Notes: generated by a model not told the origin, from the letters alone. A DNA stretch of 22,539 nucleotides from Clostridiales bacterium (GCA_003487955.1 DNNJ01000028.1:5225-27763); one strand, 5' to 3'; shown: positions 8,186-15,616, counted from the first letter of the stretch. Made by a program: numbers and translations.

Positions 8186-8212
8186 CCTCTTAAGAGGGGA
8201 GGAAACCTCCCC
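8186..8212 (-). promoter_or_regulatory. Overlapping hairpins before the lipoprotein ribosome binding site
   Basis: Between the SLH gene stop and the lipoprotein start there is a 7-bp GC-rich stem with a 3-base loop (arms 8196-8202 and 8206-8212). Its arm overlaps a 12-base perfect palindrome CCTCTTAAGAGG (8186-8197) that includes most of the ribosome site AGAGGTG. The two structures exclude each other, so the region could tune translation or mark an mRNA processing point. No U-run follows on the minus strand, so it is not an intrinsic terminator for the operon. Confidence 0.4.
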
Positions 8213-8217
8213 CTTAA

Positions 8218-10059
8218 TTATTTATTTAAATATCTTAAAAGCATTACCGTCGCTTCTGCTCTTGTTGTATTTTGTGTGCCGCCAAAAATATTGCCGGGCA
8301 ATCCTTTGATAATCTCAGCTTTAACTGTCTTTGCAACATTTACCTTTGCCCACTGAGACACCTCATCATTGAAAACAGACAATACTTCATCAGCGTTTGT
8401 TATTTCTTCTTCCAAAAGTGAGCCTATTACAGTTCCTATTTCCTGCCTTGTAATGGGAGAATTTGGCTTGAATGTTCCATCTTCATAGCCTTTTACATAT
8501 CCTTTTTCTGCTGCTGCTAAAACATCCTTTACAAACCAGTCTGTAGGTTTCACATCAGCAAAGTTTGATACTGCATCTTCATCAGCAATATTTAATACTC
8601 TGATTAACAATGATACAAATTCTGCTCTGCTGATATTATTATTTGGTCTGAATAAACCGTTGCTGCCTTTTGCATAACCCATTGCCGCCATTTCCAGAAT
8701 ACTGTCCTTTGCCCAGTGGTTATCAATATCAGCAAAAAGAATATCCTTATCGGTTTTTACATCCTTCATTTCAGGTGCTTCATAATCTCCGGTGCCTAAA
8801 ACTATGCAGTCAACCCATTTAACCCACATGGATTTGCTTTCTTCGATAATGAGTCTCAAAGGACCATACGCATTGTTATTTATATATCCTAAGCTTGATT
8901 CGTTTGGCACTAAGGGATAGCCTTCTGCTGCATATGCTAAAATTATTTTCTTATTCTGACCCTGTGAATTTAAAACTCCATTTACGACCTGCTCATTGCT
9001 TCTTAATATTTGATTGTAATTTTGACCGGCAAATACCCTTATGTTTGGAGCATCTACATCATCTTTAAGTCCAACAACATCATTGATCAAATTCCAAAGA
9101 ACAATACCCTGCATTTCAAGAATGCCGTCACCTGTGTAAGTATCTCTCTTTGCATACTCTGTCATTGCTTCAATCTGCCTTAATGTAAATGTCATAGGTT
9201 CTTTAATTTGAGAGCCTGTTACACGTAATACCGGCATGTCCAGGTATCCTTTATATACACCTTGATTGTGTCCCCAGGATTCATCAATTTCTTGTTCTGT
9301 ACTTGTACCTTCACCGGTTCCTTGAGTATCTGTTGCAATTGACTCCCCTTCACCGATAATTATTTCTTTTGCAAACTGCACCTGGTTTGAGCCGTTTGTA
9401 TCGTTATAACCTGTTTTGCCGAATATTATTCTAAGGGGTCCTCCGTCATTTCCAAGACCCGGATTATAACCTTGGTCTGCAGGCCGGGCTACATAAGGAT
9501 ATCCGTTGTATCCATAGGCAACCAATACCGGAAGCTCTGTATAAACAGGATTAACATATTCTCCCGGGAAAGCTCCGTCACCTTTGTCCAATGCACTTTT
9601 CTCATAATAACCGTACAAAGAATCATCCTTTATTTGCTTTATGGTCATTGGTGCAAAATTATAATTATCTGCAGCAATGAAACGCACGCTGATATTTTCA
9701 TCTATATTTGGGTCCAAGCCTGCCTCAAGAAGCAAGTCCCACAAAGGAACACCTTTGTATGAATTGTAATACCAAAAATATTCACTGTTTGAAAGGCTGT
9801 ATTCCTTGACTGTATGAAGGTCTGTCATTGCTTCAATATCTTTGACGGTGTACCTTGTTTCTTTGCCTAAAGCGTCTCCGTGAATTATCAATTCATAATC
9901 AGTATATTTTGGATTATTGTATGGAGCATAGCTGTGCTCGTAAATATTTTCAGCATCCTTTTCTTCAATATAAATATATGCTACATTGGTAAATTCCTTG
10001 GCTGTGTTTTTATCTTGTTCATATACTAGCTTAAAACAACCGTCGTCATTCTTCAGCAC
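8218..10059 (-). pseudogene. SLH-anchored protein with two full and one broken sulfite-oxidase-fold-like domains; N-terminus missing
   Basis: 613 residues from a GTG at 10059. Residues 5-32 (DGCFKLVYEQ ... NVAYIYIE) match only the C-terminal strands of the domain found complete at about 53-236 and 275-422. Three SLH repeats follow (about 441-490, 499-550, 562-613; FADIDNHWAKDS, FADVKPTDWFVK, FNDEVSQWAKV), which bind secondary cell-wall polymer in Gram-positive S-layers. An SLH protein must be exported, yet there is no signal peptide, and no ribosome site precedes the GTG. The frame is continuous with the upstream deacetylase through a single UGA at 10066-10068. The gene therefore looks 5'-truncated by a deletion or assembly join, with readthrough as an alternative. 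If intact in the strain, it would put the binding domains at the cell surface. Confidence 0.7.
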
Positions 10060-10065
10060 ATTATA

Positions 10066-11154
10066 TCAATATACATTTACTATTCTGTCTCCCACAATAT
10101 CCATGTTCAGGTATTCGTTATGTCTTTTTGGAATGGTTACCACGTCAGGATTACCGTCGCTTATGAATCTTTCTCTTTTGTTTTCATCGTATTGTTTAAA
10201 ATAATCATATATACCGCAATTATCTACATTGATTTCGCTTGCCGTCACACGGTAAAGACTATTGAAATTTGTCAATATGTCAAAAGGTGAATAAGCCGGC
10301 CTCCAGCCTACGTCTAAGACCGCAATGGTATTGTATTTATTGCCGTCGTATTCTCCTTCAAGCATTGATTCAATAAATTCATCCTTTGGATTGCTGCCGA
10401 GAGGAAGAGATAGTGTTTCTACCGCATAATCAGGTAAATATTGTTTTATTATATTATTTACAGAGCCTATTTCGATTTGTATTTCATCCGGGTTTAATTC
10501 TGCCATTTCATTGTGGCTGTATGTGTGGTTTCCCAAATCATATCCATTGTCTATAAGCCAATTAAGCTTTTTTTCTGCATATTCTTTTCGACCGAATAGA
10601 TTAGTTCCTAAAAAAAAGCTCGCAGTTACATTAAAATCAGGATATTTATTTTTAAATTCTTCCAAAATTCCTATGGCGCAGTCAGTATCTAACACCATTT
10701 CTCCGTTTTCTTCGATTAAATTAAAATTATTCTGCCTTCCATCATCAAAGGTGAGTATTATTGGAGTAAAGCCTGCTTCTGTTTTAATTTCCCCCTTGGC
10801 ATAATCGTTTAAGCTTATCATGCGATAACCGTTTTGGTACATATATTCCAAATCCTTGCGAAAATTATCGGGAGTTCTCTGCCATACCGATTCTTCCGGA
10901 CCGATTCCATGATACATCAATATCATAATTTCACCTAACTCATTAGGGTTCAACGACATATCAATAGATGCAATAATATCTTCTTCAGTAAGGTCATGGT
11001 TTTCTTCGTTTGTCCCATCCGTATTTGTTTCCTGTTCTGCCGGAAGCTCATCAACCGGAGCCTCAATAACAGGGGGCTCCTCAGGAGCTTCTGCTGTAGG
11101 AGCTGCACATCCTGTCAGCAATAATAACGTCATTAAAATAATTGTTTTTTTCAT
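10066..11154 (-). CDS. Polysaccharide deacetylase (NodB homology) lipoprotein
   Basis: 362 residues, first gene of the long operon. Signal peptide with lipobox LTGC (Cys 16), an acidic Pro/Glu-rich linker (about 20-60), then a NodB-type domain: MYHGI near 80-84, metal motif TFDDG (135-139, with D137 and D138) and HTYSH (H210, H214). It should remove acetyl groups from a cell-wall glycan, or may act as an ester/amide hydrolase on another surface polymer. ATG at 11154 has AGAGGAG five bases upstream and a SigA promoter further up. The end, ...DRIVNVY then UGA, resembles a natural family C-terminus, but the same frame continues into the SLH protein, so the stop may mark a fusion junction. Confidence 0.85.
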   Translation of the reverse strand: MKKTIILMTLLLLTGCAAPTAEAPEEPPVIEAPVDELPAEQETNTDGTNEENHDLTEEDIIASIDMSLNPNELGEIMILMYHGIGPEESVWQRTPDNFRKDLEYMYQNGYRMISLNDYAKGEIKTEAGFTPIILTFDDGRQNNFNLIEENGEMVLDTDCAIGILEEFKNKYPDFNVTASFFLGTNLFGRKEYAEKKLNWLIDNGYDLGNHTYSHNEMAELNPDEIQIEIGSVNNIIKQYLPDYAVETLSLPLGSNPKDEFIESMLEGEYDGNKYNTIAVLDVGWRPAYSPFDILTNFNSLYRVTASEINVDNCGIYDYFKQYDENKRERFISDGNPDVVTIPKRHNEYLNMDIVGDRIVNVY

Positions 11155-11178
11155 TTACTCTCCTCTTTCTTTATCATT

Positions 11179-11207
11179 ATTCTATATTATTTAAGTATAA
11201 ATGTCCA
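11179..11207 (-). promoter_or_regulatory. SigA promoter of the long surface operon
   Basis: On the minus strand, TGGACA (11207-11202) and TAGAAT (11184-11179) are separated by exactly 17 bases, matching the SigA consensus in 5 of 6 positions each. It lies 25 bases before the deacetylase start and drives the gene series toward position 1. No other convincing promoter was seen inside the series. Confidence 0.7.
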
Positions 11208-11250
11208 CATGAAGTATTTTCATATTTTTGTTTATTATTGACTGTATATT

Positions 11251-11259
11251 TGATATAAT
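11251..11259 (+). promoter_or_regulatory. Extended -10 promoter for the DUF4364 gene
   Basis: TGATATAAT is a perfect TATAAT (11254-11259) with an extended TGn element. The apparent -35 TTGACT at 11238 is only 10 bases away, too close to be used; TTTATT at 11231 has the correct spacing but matches poorly, which fits an extended -10 promoter. It is divergent from the surface-operon promoter. Confidence 0.6.
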
Positions 11260-11290
11260 GACTGAGGATGTCTAAGTTAGGAGGTAAGAT

Positions 11291-11812
11291 TTGAAAAGCG
11301 ATAATAAAAATGCACAAGATAAGCTTAAGCTTTTGTATATATTGGACTATATTGAAATGCCTTTGACAAATATTGAAATAACAAATTATATATTGGAATA
11401 TGGCATGATGGATTATTTCACATTGCAGCTTTTGTTAAGTGACCTTTGCGATGTTAAGTTTACGCTTCTTAAGCCTTATAACGGAAATGAATATTACTCT
11501 GTTTCAAAATCAGGCAAGGCAGCCTTGGAAATGTTCAGCGATAAACTTCCCGAATATTTTATAAATGAGGTAGAAAAGAATTTCTCCGGCATAAAAAAAC
11601 ATGTAAAAAAGCAGAGAGAAATATTCGGCCATTATTATAAAAGAAAAGATGATGAATATATTGTATCTCTTCAAGTCACGGAAAACTCCACAACTATTTT
11701 TAATATCAGCATAAATGTGACCGATGAAATTACGGCAAAAAATATAATTAAAAAATGGGAAACCTCTCCTGAGAAAATATTCGGGCAAATTATTAATGCA
11801 TTAACAAATTAA
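11291..11812 (+). CDS. DUF4364 family protein, probable winged-helix regulator
   Basis: 173 residues from a TTG start at 11291 with GGAGGT seven bases upstream. The N-terminal part (KLKLLYILDYIEMPLTNIEITNYILEYG ... YFTLQLLLSDLCD) has the helical spacing of a winged-helix DNA-binding domain and matches the DUF4364 family of Clostridia as I remember it. The C-terminal half is a predicted alpha/beta domain (VSLQVTENSTTIFNISINV). It is the only plus-strand protein gene here and is divergent from the surface operon with a 136-base shared promoter region, so it is a candidate regulator of that operon. This is position-based inference only. Its stop overlaps the convergent beta-propeller gene's stop by a few bases. 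Confidence 0.75.
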   Translation: MKSDNKNAQDKLKLLYILDYIEMPLTNIEITNYILEYGMMDYFTLQLLLSDLCDVKFTLLKPYNGNEYYSVSKSGKAALEMFSDKLPEYFINEVEKNFSGIKKHVKKQREIFGHYYKRKDDEYIVSLQVTENSTTIFNISINVTDEITAKNIIKKWETSPEKIFGQIINALTN

Positions 11813-12699
11813 CGGATAACTTTTATTAAAAAAGGTGTAAACATAAGTTTTAAGGAGCTTAAGTTGTGCCCTTTTTTTTCTATTATGTCAATTTGCTGCT
11901 TCTTTGAATTTGTAATATAAATATTTTTGCTGCCGCAGGAAATGGATTCCGGATATCCTCCCAAATATATTTTTTTATTAATATTTCTTGATATGGCATC
12001 TGCAATATAAAGACTTTTATCGACTATATTTAATATGTAAAGCAGATTATTTTCATAATCCAACAAGAAATCAGAAGCAAGCCCATTTATGTTGATTGTA
12101 TTTTCAATGGTTTTGTCTGTTAAATTAATAAAATTTATTTTTGTTTGAACATTTCCGTTGACGTAATATGTCATAACTATTATTGTGTCCTTTAACACAA
12201 ATATATGCATAGGCTTCCCATCTGTTTTGAATCGTCTTTTCATTCCTTTGTCAATACTGTATTCCGCCACTTCATTTTCTTCATAGCAGGTTGTGTAAAG
12301 TGAGTTGTTTTTTTCTGAATATATTACATCGTGTGATTTTATACCTGCAGGTATAGAGCCTGTCAATATGAAGGAATCCAGCTCAATGATTGAAATATTA
12401 TCAGATTCAAAATTTGCAACATATATATTTTCTTTGTCCAAACACATATGACGTGGGTCTCTTCCAACGTTTGTTTCAAAAAATTCATTTTTGCTGTCAA
12501 ATTTATATATTTTGTTATTGAAGGAATCTGCCATGTATACTGCATTTTCAAAAACTTCAATACTGTGAATGGCAAAGCTGTCACTTGCTCCTAAATGTAA
12601 AGCCTTCTTAAAAGAGTAATTATCCCCTAATAGTTCCATTATATACAAAAATAATCTTCCCTGACTTATGCCGGTTGTGACGATTTTTTCATCATACAC
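11809..12699 (-). CDS. Cytoplasmic YVTN/NHL-type beta-propeller protein
   Basis: About 296 residues. The open frame extends to an ATG at 12714, but GGAGGTG lies within its first codons and sits 6 bases before a GTG at 12699, which is therefore the likely start (MYDEKIVTTG). Repeated segments of about 40 residues carry patterns such as NAVYMADSFNNKIYKFD, ENIYVANFESDNISIIEL, NSLYTTCYEENEVAEYSI, NNLLYILNIVDKSLYIAD and KNIYITNSKKQQIDIIE, typical of YVTN-like propeller blades, six or seven in total. No signal peptide or anchor, so it should be cytoplasmic or on the forming spore. The function is unknown. It converges on the DUF4364 gene with overlapping stops. Confidence 0.7.
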   Translation of the reverse strand: MYDEKIVTTGISQGRLFLYIMELLGDNYSFKKALHLGASDSFAIHSIEVFENAVYMADSFNNKIYKFDSKNEFFETNVGRDPRHMCLDKENIYVANFESDNISIIELDSFILTGSIPAGIKSHDVIYSEKNNSLYTTCYEENEVAEYSIDKGMKRRFKTDGKPMHIFVLKDTIIVMTYYVNGNVQTKINFINLTDKTIENTININGLASDFLLDYENNLLYILNIVDKSLYIADAISRNINKKIYLGGYPESISCGSKNIYITNSKKQQIDIIEKKGHNLSSLKLMFTPFLIKVIR

Positions 12700-12780
12700 T
12701 GCAATCACCTCCATATAGTTTATGAATCATAACAAAAGAAGTGAGTATTTTTGAAAAATTCATTAAATTTTCTGATAATT

Positions 12781-12805
12781 AAAAAAAACAGCAGTTTTAC
12801 TGCTG
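12781..12805 (-). terminator. Rho-independent terminator after the LysM gene
   Basis: On the minus strand a 7-bp stem (arms 12805-12799 and 12795-12789, core CAGCAG/CTGCTG) with a 3-base loop is followed by eight T residues (12788-12781). It lies about 92 bases beyond the LysM stop and 82 bases before the propeller start, separating the two units. Confidence 0.85.
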
Positions 12806-12827
12806 CTTAGACTATTGACTCTCCATG

Positions 12828-12874
12828 TATGTCATCCGCGGCATCTTCAAACTGTGCCTCCTTAGAATGACATA
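12828..12874. repeat. Candidate dispersed intergenic palindromic repeat
   Basis: An 8-base inverted repeat TATGTCAT/ATGACATA (12828-12835 and 12867-12874) encloses a GC-richer core. On the minus strand it reads TGTCATTCTAAGGAGGCA and then a GAAGAT segment. This resembles the TGTCATTCTGAG...GAAGAATCT element that I recall scattered between genes in many Firmicutes. Only one clear copy is in the window; a partial relative may lie at 17971-18000. Confidence 0.4.
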
Positions 12875-12896
12875 AATTTTAATTATTAGTTACGAC

Positions 12897-13601
12897 TTAT
12901 ACTGCAGGGATACACACACTTGTTCCTACAATTAGAAAGTTTGCCGGTCTCAAATGAGGATTTGCAATAAGTAATTCTGAAGGTGTAATATTATTAGCTA
13001 TTGCCACCGTTGAAAGACTGTCTCCTGCTTGAATTACATATTCTGTAGTTGTTTCTGCAGGGCACTGCATAAATGCTTCCGGCGGTATGCACAGGTCAGT
13101 TCCGGGCACAATAATATTAGGATTGAAATTTACATTTGCATCTCTTAATTCATTTATGCTTAAATTGTAAGATATGAGTATATCACTTAATCTTGTTCCT
13201 TCTTGTATAGTCACTAAAGTACCGAAAGGGCACCCTGCAGGAACATTAGGTATGCATATTTCCTGACCTACCTTCAAGTCATAGGGATTTGCTTCCGGAT
13301 TGGCTTCTAATAGCAAATTCAAAGGAATACCATATCTTTGCGCAATATTATAAAAACTATCTCCTTCTCTTATTGCATAATAGGCACCGTTAATACACGG
13401 TGGTCTTTCAGGAACCCTTGGAACACATATGGTCATTCCTTCCGTTAATGACCTTAATCTTAATGTAGGATTTAATTCAATCAGCCCCACTAAATTCGTT
13501 CCAAATCTTGCTGCGATGGAATTCAATGTATCTCCCGGCCGCACTTCGTATGGCATTGAATATATATTAGGGCATAATTGCTGATTTTGTCTATAAATCA
13601 C
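12897..13601 (-). CDS. Four-LysM-repeat protein, probable spore coat/surface protein
   Basis: About 234 residues. The open frame begins with a GTG at 13610, but GAGGTG ends there; the GTG at 13601, six bases after it, is the better start (MIYRQNQQLCPN). Four LysM domains occur in tandem: YEVRPGDTLNSIAARFG, YAIREGDSFYNIAQRYG, VTIQEGTRLSDILISYN and YVIQAGDSLSTVAIANN, each ending in an I/LCIP-type motif. Cys-containing linkers (CINGAY, CPFGTL, CPAETT) separate them. LysM binds peptidoglycan or chitin-like glycans. With no signal peptide, the protein may be deposited on the forespore from the mother cell, like SafA-type coat proteins, but this is inference. Own terminator downstream at 12781-12805. 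Confidence 0.8.
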   Translation of the reverse strand: MIYRQNQQLCPNIYSMPYEVRPGDTLNSIAARFGTNLVGLIELNPTLRLRSLTEGMTICVPRVPERPPCINGAYYAIREGDSFYNIAQRYGIPLNLLLEANPEANPYDLKVGQEICIPNVPAGCPFGTLVTIQEGTRLSDILISYNLSINELRDANVNFNPNIIVPGTDLCIPPEAFMQCPAETTTEYVIQAGDSLSTVAIANNITPSELLIANPHLRPANFLIVGTSVCIPAV

Positions 13602-13675
13602 TATAATCACCTCATATTATAATTTGTTAGTTTATAATATTCATGAGATAGTGAATGTTTCCATAATATACTTCT

Positions 13676-14119
13676 TTACTTTATTTCAAACTTTTTTCTT
13701 TCTTCAACGGCTAATTTGTCACACCTCTCATTGTAGCTATGACCCTTGTGCCCGGGTACATGAACAAATTTTACCTTGTGTACCTCTGAAGCTTTTAAAA
13801 GTCTTTGCCATAATTCCTTGTTTAAAACTGCTTTACCGTCAGATTTTTTCCAGCCCTTTTTCTGCCAGGAATCAATCCATCCTTTATTGAAGGAATCCGT
13901 AACATATTTTGAATCAGTTACAATTGTAACATTGCAGGGCTCCTTTAATGCCTCAAGACCTGTAATAACTCCCATAAGCTCCATTTGGTTGTTAGTTGTA
14001 TTTTCTTCACCGCCTGAAAGCTCAACTTCATGTCCCTTGTATTCCAATATTACCCCATATCCTCCAGGGCCCGGATTCTTGCTGCAGGCTCCATCCGAAT
14101 ATATGTTGACTTTTTTCAT
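13676..14119 (-). CDS. rnhA: Ribonuclease HI
   Basis: 147 residues, full length for RNase HI, which cuts the RNA strand of RNA-DNA hybrids in the cytoplasm. The complete active site is visible: D9 (YSDGACSKNPGPGG), E47 (NQMELM), D69 (VTDSKY), H124 (PGHKGH) and D134 (NERCDKLA), at nearly the same numbering as the E. coli enzyme. ATG at 14119 with AAGGGG upstream. The start lies only 3 bases after the stop of the dehydrogenase gene, so the two are cotranscribed; the functional link between them is not obvious. Confidence 0.95.
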   Translation of the reverse strand: MKKVNIYSDGACSKNPGPGGYGVILEYKGHEVELSGGEENTTNNQMELMGVITGLEALKEPCNVTIVTDSKYVTDSFNKGWIDSWQKKGWKKSDGKAVLNKELWQRLLKASEVHKVKFVHVPGHKGHSYNERCDKLAVEERKKFEIK

Positions 14120-14122
14120 TTA

Positions 14123-15295
14123 TTACCCCTTGTTTTTAATAAACATTACTCTTAGTATTCCATAATGCTCTTGTAGTTCATTAAGTTTATCCTCATTGAA
14201 CTCACCAATTACGTCTATTATATTGCAAGCATAGTCACCTTTTGATTTATTGACCATCCCTATGATGTTGACATTGTAAGATGCAAGTGCAGTTGTCATT
14301 TTACCTATCATATTGGGAATATTCTTATTCAATACAACAATCCTGTCTGTTCCCGGATATCTGTCCATGGAGCAGTCGGGAAAATTAACGGAATTTGTAA
14401 TGTTGCCATTTTCCAAATATTCGGTAAGTTGTGTAGCAGCCATTTCTGCACAGTTTTCCTCGGCTTCAATTGTAGAGGCTCCTAAATGGGGAATGCATAA
14501 TGTATTTTTTGCTCTTAAAAGCTTTTCATTGGGCAGGTCAGAAACGTGATAACCTACCTTGCCATTTTCCAAAGCTTCTATTAAATCATCCTCGTTGATT
14601 ACTCCATGGCGGGCAAAATTCAAAATTACTACACCGTCCTTCATCAATTTAATATTATCTTTATTTATTCTATTTTTTGTTTCATTATTATAAGGAACAT
14701 GAATGGTAATATAATCGCTTCTTTTATAAAGATCATTAATATCAACCGTATATTGAACATCCCAAGATAATGCCAATGCGTTTTTTATAGAAATATAGGG
14801 GTCATGTCCGATAACTTCCATTCCTAATTTCACACCGAGGTTTGCAACAAGATGTCCCACATCCCCAAGTCCAATAACACCTAAAGTTTTTCCTTTAAGC
14901 TCCCTGCCCACAAATTGCGACTTACCCTTTTCCACAGTTTCAACAACGTTGCTTTCTAATTTCTTAGTCCAATCAATACCGTCTATAGCCCTTCTTGAGC
15001 TCATTAAAAGCCCTAAAAATGTCAGTTCGCAAACTGCATTGGCATTCGCTCCGGGTGCATTAAATACAACAATACCCTCTTCTGAGCATCTATCAACAGG
15101 TATATTGTTCACTCCTGCTCCTGCCCGGGCTATTGCCTTTAGCGGCTTAGAAAATTTCATGTCATTAATATCCAAGCTTCTAATTATTATTCCGTCAGCT
15201 TCTGATGTAACTTCCTTTATTAAGCTGTATTTATCCTCGGGAAACAAATTCTTTGTTACCTGAGGTATATTACAAAATAGTGCTATTTTGTACAT
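14123..15295 (-). CDS. serA: D-3-phosphoglycerate dehydrogenase-like protein with C-terminal ACT domain
   Basis: 390 residues from ATG 15295. A GTG at 15304 is also in frame but only 2 bases from AGGAGG, against 11 for the ATG; both spacings are imperfect. Counting from the GTG, the NAD-binding motif is GVIGLGDVG (142-150) and the catalytic residues are R232 (NFARHG), E260 and H273 (PHLGAST). An ACT-type regulatory domain closes the protein (about 320-393). This is the short ACT form of SerA, the first step of serine synthesis from 3-phosphoglycerate. No serC or serB is adjacent in this window, so another 2-hydroxyacid substrate cannot be excluded. Driven by the promoter at 15330-15358. Confidence 0.85.
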   Translation of the reverse strand: MYKIALFCNIPQVTKNLFPEDKYSLIKEVTSEADGIIIRSLDINDMKFSKPLKAIARAGAGVNNIPVDRCSEEGIVVFNAPGANANAVCELTFLGLLMSSRRAIDGIDWTKKLESNVVETVEKGKSQFVGRELKGKTLGVIGLGDVGHLVANLGVKLGMEVIGHDPYISIKNALALSWDVQYTVDINDLYKRSDYITIHVPYNNETKNRINKDNIKLMKDGVVILNFARHGVINEDDLIEALENGKVGYHVSDLPNEKLLRAKNTLCIPHLGASTIEAEENCAEMAATQLTEYLENGNITNSVNFPDCSMDRYPGTDRIVVLNKNIPNMIGKMTTALASYNVNIIGMVNKSKGDYACNIIDVIGEFNEDKLNELQEHYGILRVMFIKNKG

Positions 15296-15329
15296 TTTGT
15301 CCACGTCCTCCTAAAGTATATTAAAGATT

Positions 15330-15358
15330 AGTATACAACCTAAATAACAGAAAATCAA
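15330..15358 (-). promoter_or_regulatory. SigA promoter for the dehydrogenase-rnhA unit
   Basis: Minus-strand TTGATT (15358-15353) and TATACT (15335-15330) are separated by 17 bases. The promoter starts just after the terminator of the small upstream gene and about 35 bases before the dehydrogenase start. Confidence 0.75.
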
Positions 15359-15363
15359 GAGAT

Positions 15364-15389
15364 AAAAAAATGCGACCTCCTTGGCCGCA
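15364..15389 (-). terminator. Rho-independent terminator after the small membrane protein gene
   Basis: A 7-bp stem with one G-U pair (arms 15389-15383 and 15377-15371, TGCGGCC/GGTCGCA) and a 5-base loop, followed on the minus strand by seven T residues (15370-15364). Confidence 0.85.
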
Positions 15390-15402
15390 CTTTTGATAAG
15401 TA

Positions 15403-15543
15403 CTATCTGCAGAATCCTCTACCGAAGAAGCTGTTTCCTCCTAACAGGAAAAATATAATCCCCAATATAATCAGCCATTCAATCCAATTATTAGAGCTGT
15501 CATCGCAGCATCTATAATTTGCAGCTCTTACTTCATCTGACAT
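15403..15543 (-). CDS. 46-residue single-pass membrane protein, possible sporulation-type small protein
   Basis: A short gene with ATG at 15543, AGAGGTG six bases upstream, TAG at 15403-15405 and a terminator 14 bases further. The product begins MSDEVRAANYRCCDDSSNN, has one hydrophobic helix (WIEWLIILGIIFFLLGG), then ends in a Gly/Phe/Arg-rich tail (NSFFGRGFCR) with a Cys pair near the start and one near the end. This layout resembles small YjcZ-type sporulation proteins and many clostridial hypotheticals; I do not recognise a specific family. Upstream, AC (15597-15596), 16 bases, then CATATATTG (15579-15571) partly fits a SigK promoter, which would suit mother-cell expression. Good expression signals make it real; function unknown. 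Confidence 0.7.
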   Translation of the reverse strand: MSDEVRAANYRCCDDSSNNWIEWLIILGIIFFLLGGNSFFGRGFCR

Positions 15544-15616
15544 ATAATTCACCTCTCTTAATTTATAATTCAATATATGTCAGATAGAAAAATATGTGAT
15601 ACCCAAGATTTTTTTA

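Noticed and set aside
7392..10059. The repeated domains as active molybdenum enzymes.
   Set aside because: No Cys is present at the Mo-ligand position in any copy, and the sequences are short and exported by lipoprotein or anchor signals without Mo-cofactor or Tat features.
10066..10068. UGA as selenocysteine, or UGA reassigned to Trp.
   Set aside because: Several genes in the window end in UGA at sensible family C-termini and all visible Trp codons are UGG. No convincing SECIS-like hairpin follows the UGA, and neither domain is a known selenoprotein.
11238..11259. TTGACT plus TATAAT as a classical SigA promoter for the DUF4364 gene.
   Set aside because: The two hexamers are only 10 bases apart; the extended -10 explanation is better.
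12812..12850. A 12-codon TTG-start open frame with AAGGAGG upstream, on the minus strand.
   Set aside because: The whole frame and its ribosome-like site lie within or next to the palindromic repeat-like element; the AGGAGG is part of that element's core, so the match is probably chance.
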